NCBI GenBank assembly: GCA_030447505.1
Contig: JAUJOT010000001.1
Location: 186,001-250,000 of the forward strand
Origin: Solirubrobacteraceae bacterium
Lineage (GTDB): Bacteria > Actinomycetota > Thermoleophilia > Solirubrobacterales > Solirubrobacteraceae
Reading direction: 5' to 3'
DNA length: 64,000 bases
In this document: positions 63,686 to 64,000 of the stretch, piece by piece
Numbering within the stretch: the stretch's first letter is position 1
Layout: each line of letters opens with the position of its first letter
The notes under the pieces: generated by a model
What the model saw: only the letters and a program-made list of their open reading frames with translations
Told to the model about the DNA's origin: nothing
The model's database searches: none
Position numbers and translations under genes: made by a program

Positions 63686-64000
63686 ACGAACTCCCCGAAC
63701 GGCCGCTCGGCGCGGATCGTGCCCTCGCCCGACAGCGCAAATGCGGCATGCAGCGCCCGCACCGCGCCGGGCACCGCCTCACCTGAGATCACGCACGAGA
63801 TCTTGATCGGCGAGGTCGAGATCATCTCGATGTTCACGCCCTCGGCGCCCAGCGTCGTGAAGACCTTTGCAGCGACGCCGGGGTGCGACTTCATCCCCGC
63901 GCCGATCACCGACACCTTGCCCATCGCCTCGTCGGTCTGGATCTCGAGGCCGAGCTCGGAGGCCAACGGCGCCAGCGCGGCGCGCGCGTCGGTCAGGTCC
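63682..64000 (-). CDS. lysC: aspartokinase, C-terminal part (runs off the window)
   Basis: Only the last 105 or so codons are present; the frame is open to the window edge. The sequence is the tandem ACT regulatory region: KVSVIGAGMKSHPGVAAKVF, then NIEMISTSPIKISCVI and a final AAFALSGEGTIRAERPF. These domains bind lysine or threonine for feedback control. The kinase domain and start lie outside the window. Confidence 0.93.
   Translation of the reverse strand, partial: DLTDARAALAPLASELGLEIQTDEAMGKVSVIGAGMKSHPGVAAKVFTTLGAEGVNIEMISTSPIKISCVISGEAVPGAVRALHAAFALSGEGTIRAERPFGEFV

Overview
The window is a high-GC chromosome segment from an actinobacterium. The gene set points to the Thermoleophilia/Solirubrobacterales type (inference): eno-divIC-ppx grouping, DUF4235, LytR-CpsA-Psr, PucR, csrA, many GTG starts, and start codons that sit directly behind -10 boxes. 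It contains about 70 supportable protein genes, three tRNAs (initiator Met, Leu-UAA, Gln-UUG), several hairpin terminators, three decayed gene fragments and no CRISPR array, transposase, integrase or rRNA.

Layout. 0-1.1 kb is accessory: four 23-bp tandem repeats, a putative immunity gene and the remnant of an AHH nuclease toxin, ending at the tRNA-fMet gene. 1.2-9.5 kb holds ppx, a TPP-dependent lyase, a DsbA/HCCA-isomerase-like protein, an HxlR regulator, a secreted clan-A glycosidase, tRNA-Leu(UAA), an ECF sigma factor fused to an anti-sigma-like module, and csaA. 9.6-14.5 kb holds an overlapping operon with a catalytically dead rhomboid, a GCS2 ligase, a secreted nuclease and csrA.

From 14.5 to 41 kb the minus strand carries housekeeping genes in a recognisable ancestral Gram-positive order. 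Read in the direction of transcription they are rsmI, (nitroreductase), M23 peptidase, metG, tatD, rsmA, ispE, (PucR, phosphorylase), glmU, prs, (accessory block), rplY, pth, (ferritin-like), mfd, a PrsA-like isomerase, mazG, eno and divIC. The order resembles the Bacillus yabC-metS-...-gcaD-prs-ctc-spoVC-mfd-...-divIC region. Accessory genes have entered at three points, each marked by opposite-strand genes or gene remnants: a PLP decarboxylase scar next to pth, an ABC permease tail next to tRNA-Gln, and a repeat-flanked hairpin next to prs.

41-54 kb holds a ROK glucokinase and an LCP ligase in a very tight divergent pair, a cysteine-less FmdB, glyS, an hsp20-lon heat-shock operon, a metallo-beta-lactamase protein, lhgO and smaller genes. 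54-62 kb is central metabolism: isocitrate-type and malate dehydrogenases in one overlapping operon, and sdhA-sdhB plus a CCG-domain subunit that looks like a type E succinate dehydrogenase without cytochrome b. The window ends in asd and the 3' part of lysC.

The strongest general observation concerns promoters. At least 27 transcription-unit starts have a TANNNT hexamer placed 6-11 bases before the start codon, usually without a Shine-Dalgarno sequence. This implies that leaderless mRNAs dominate here, including GTG and TTG starts.
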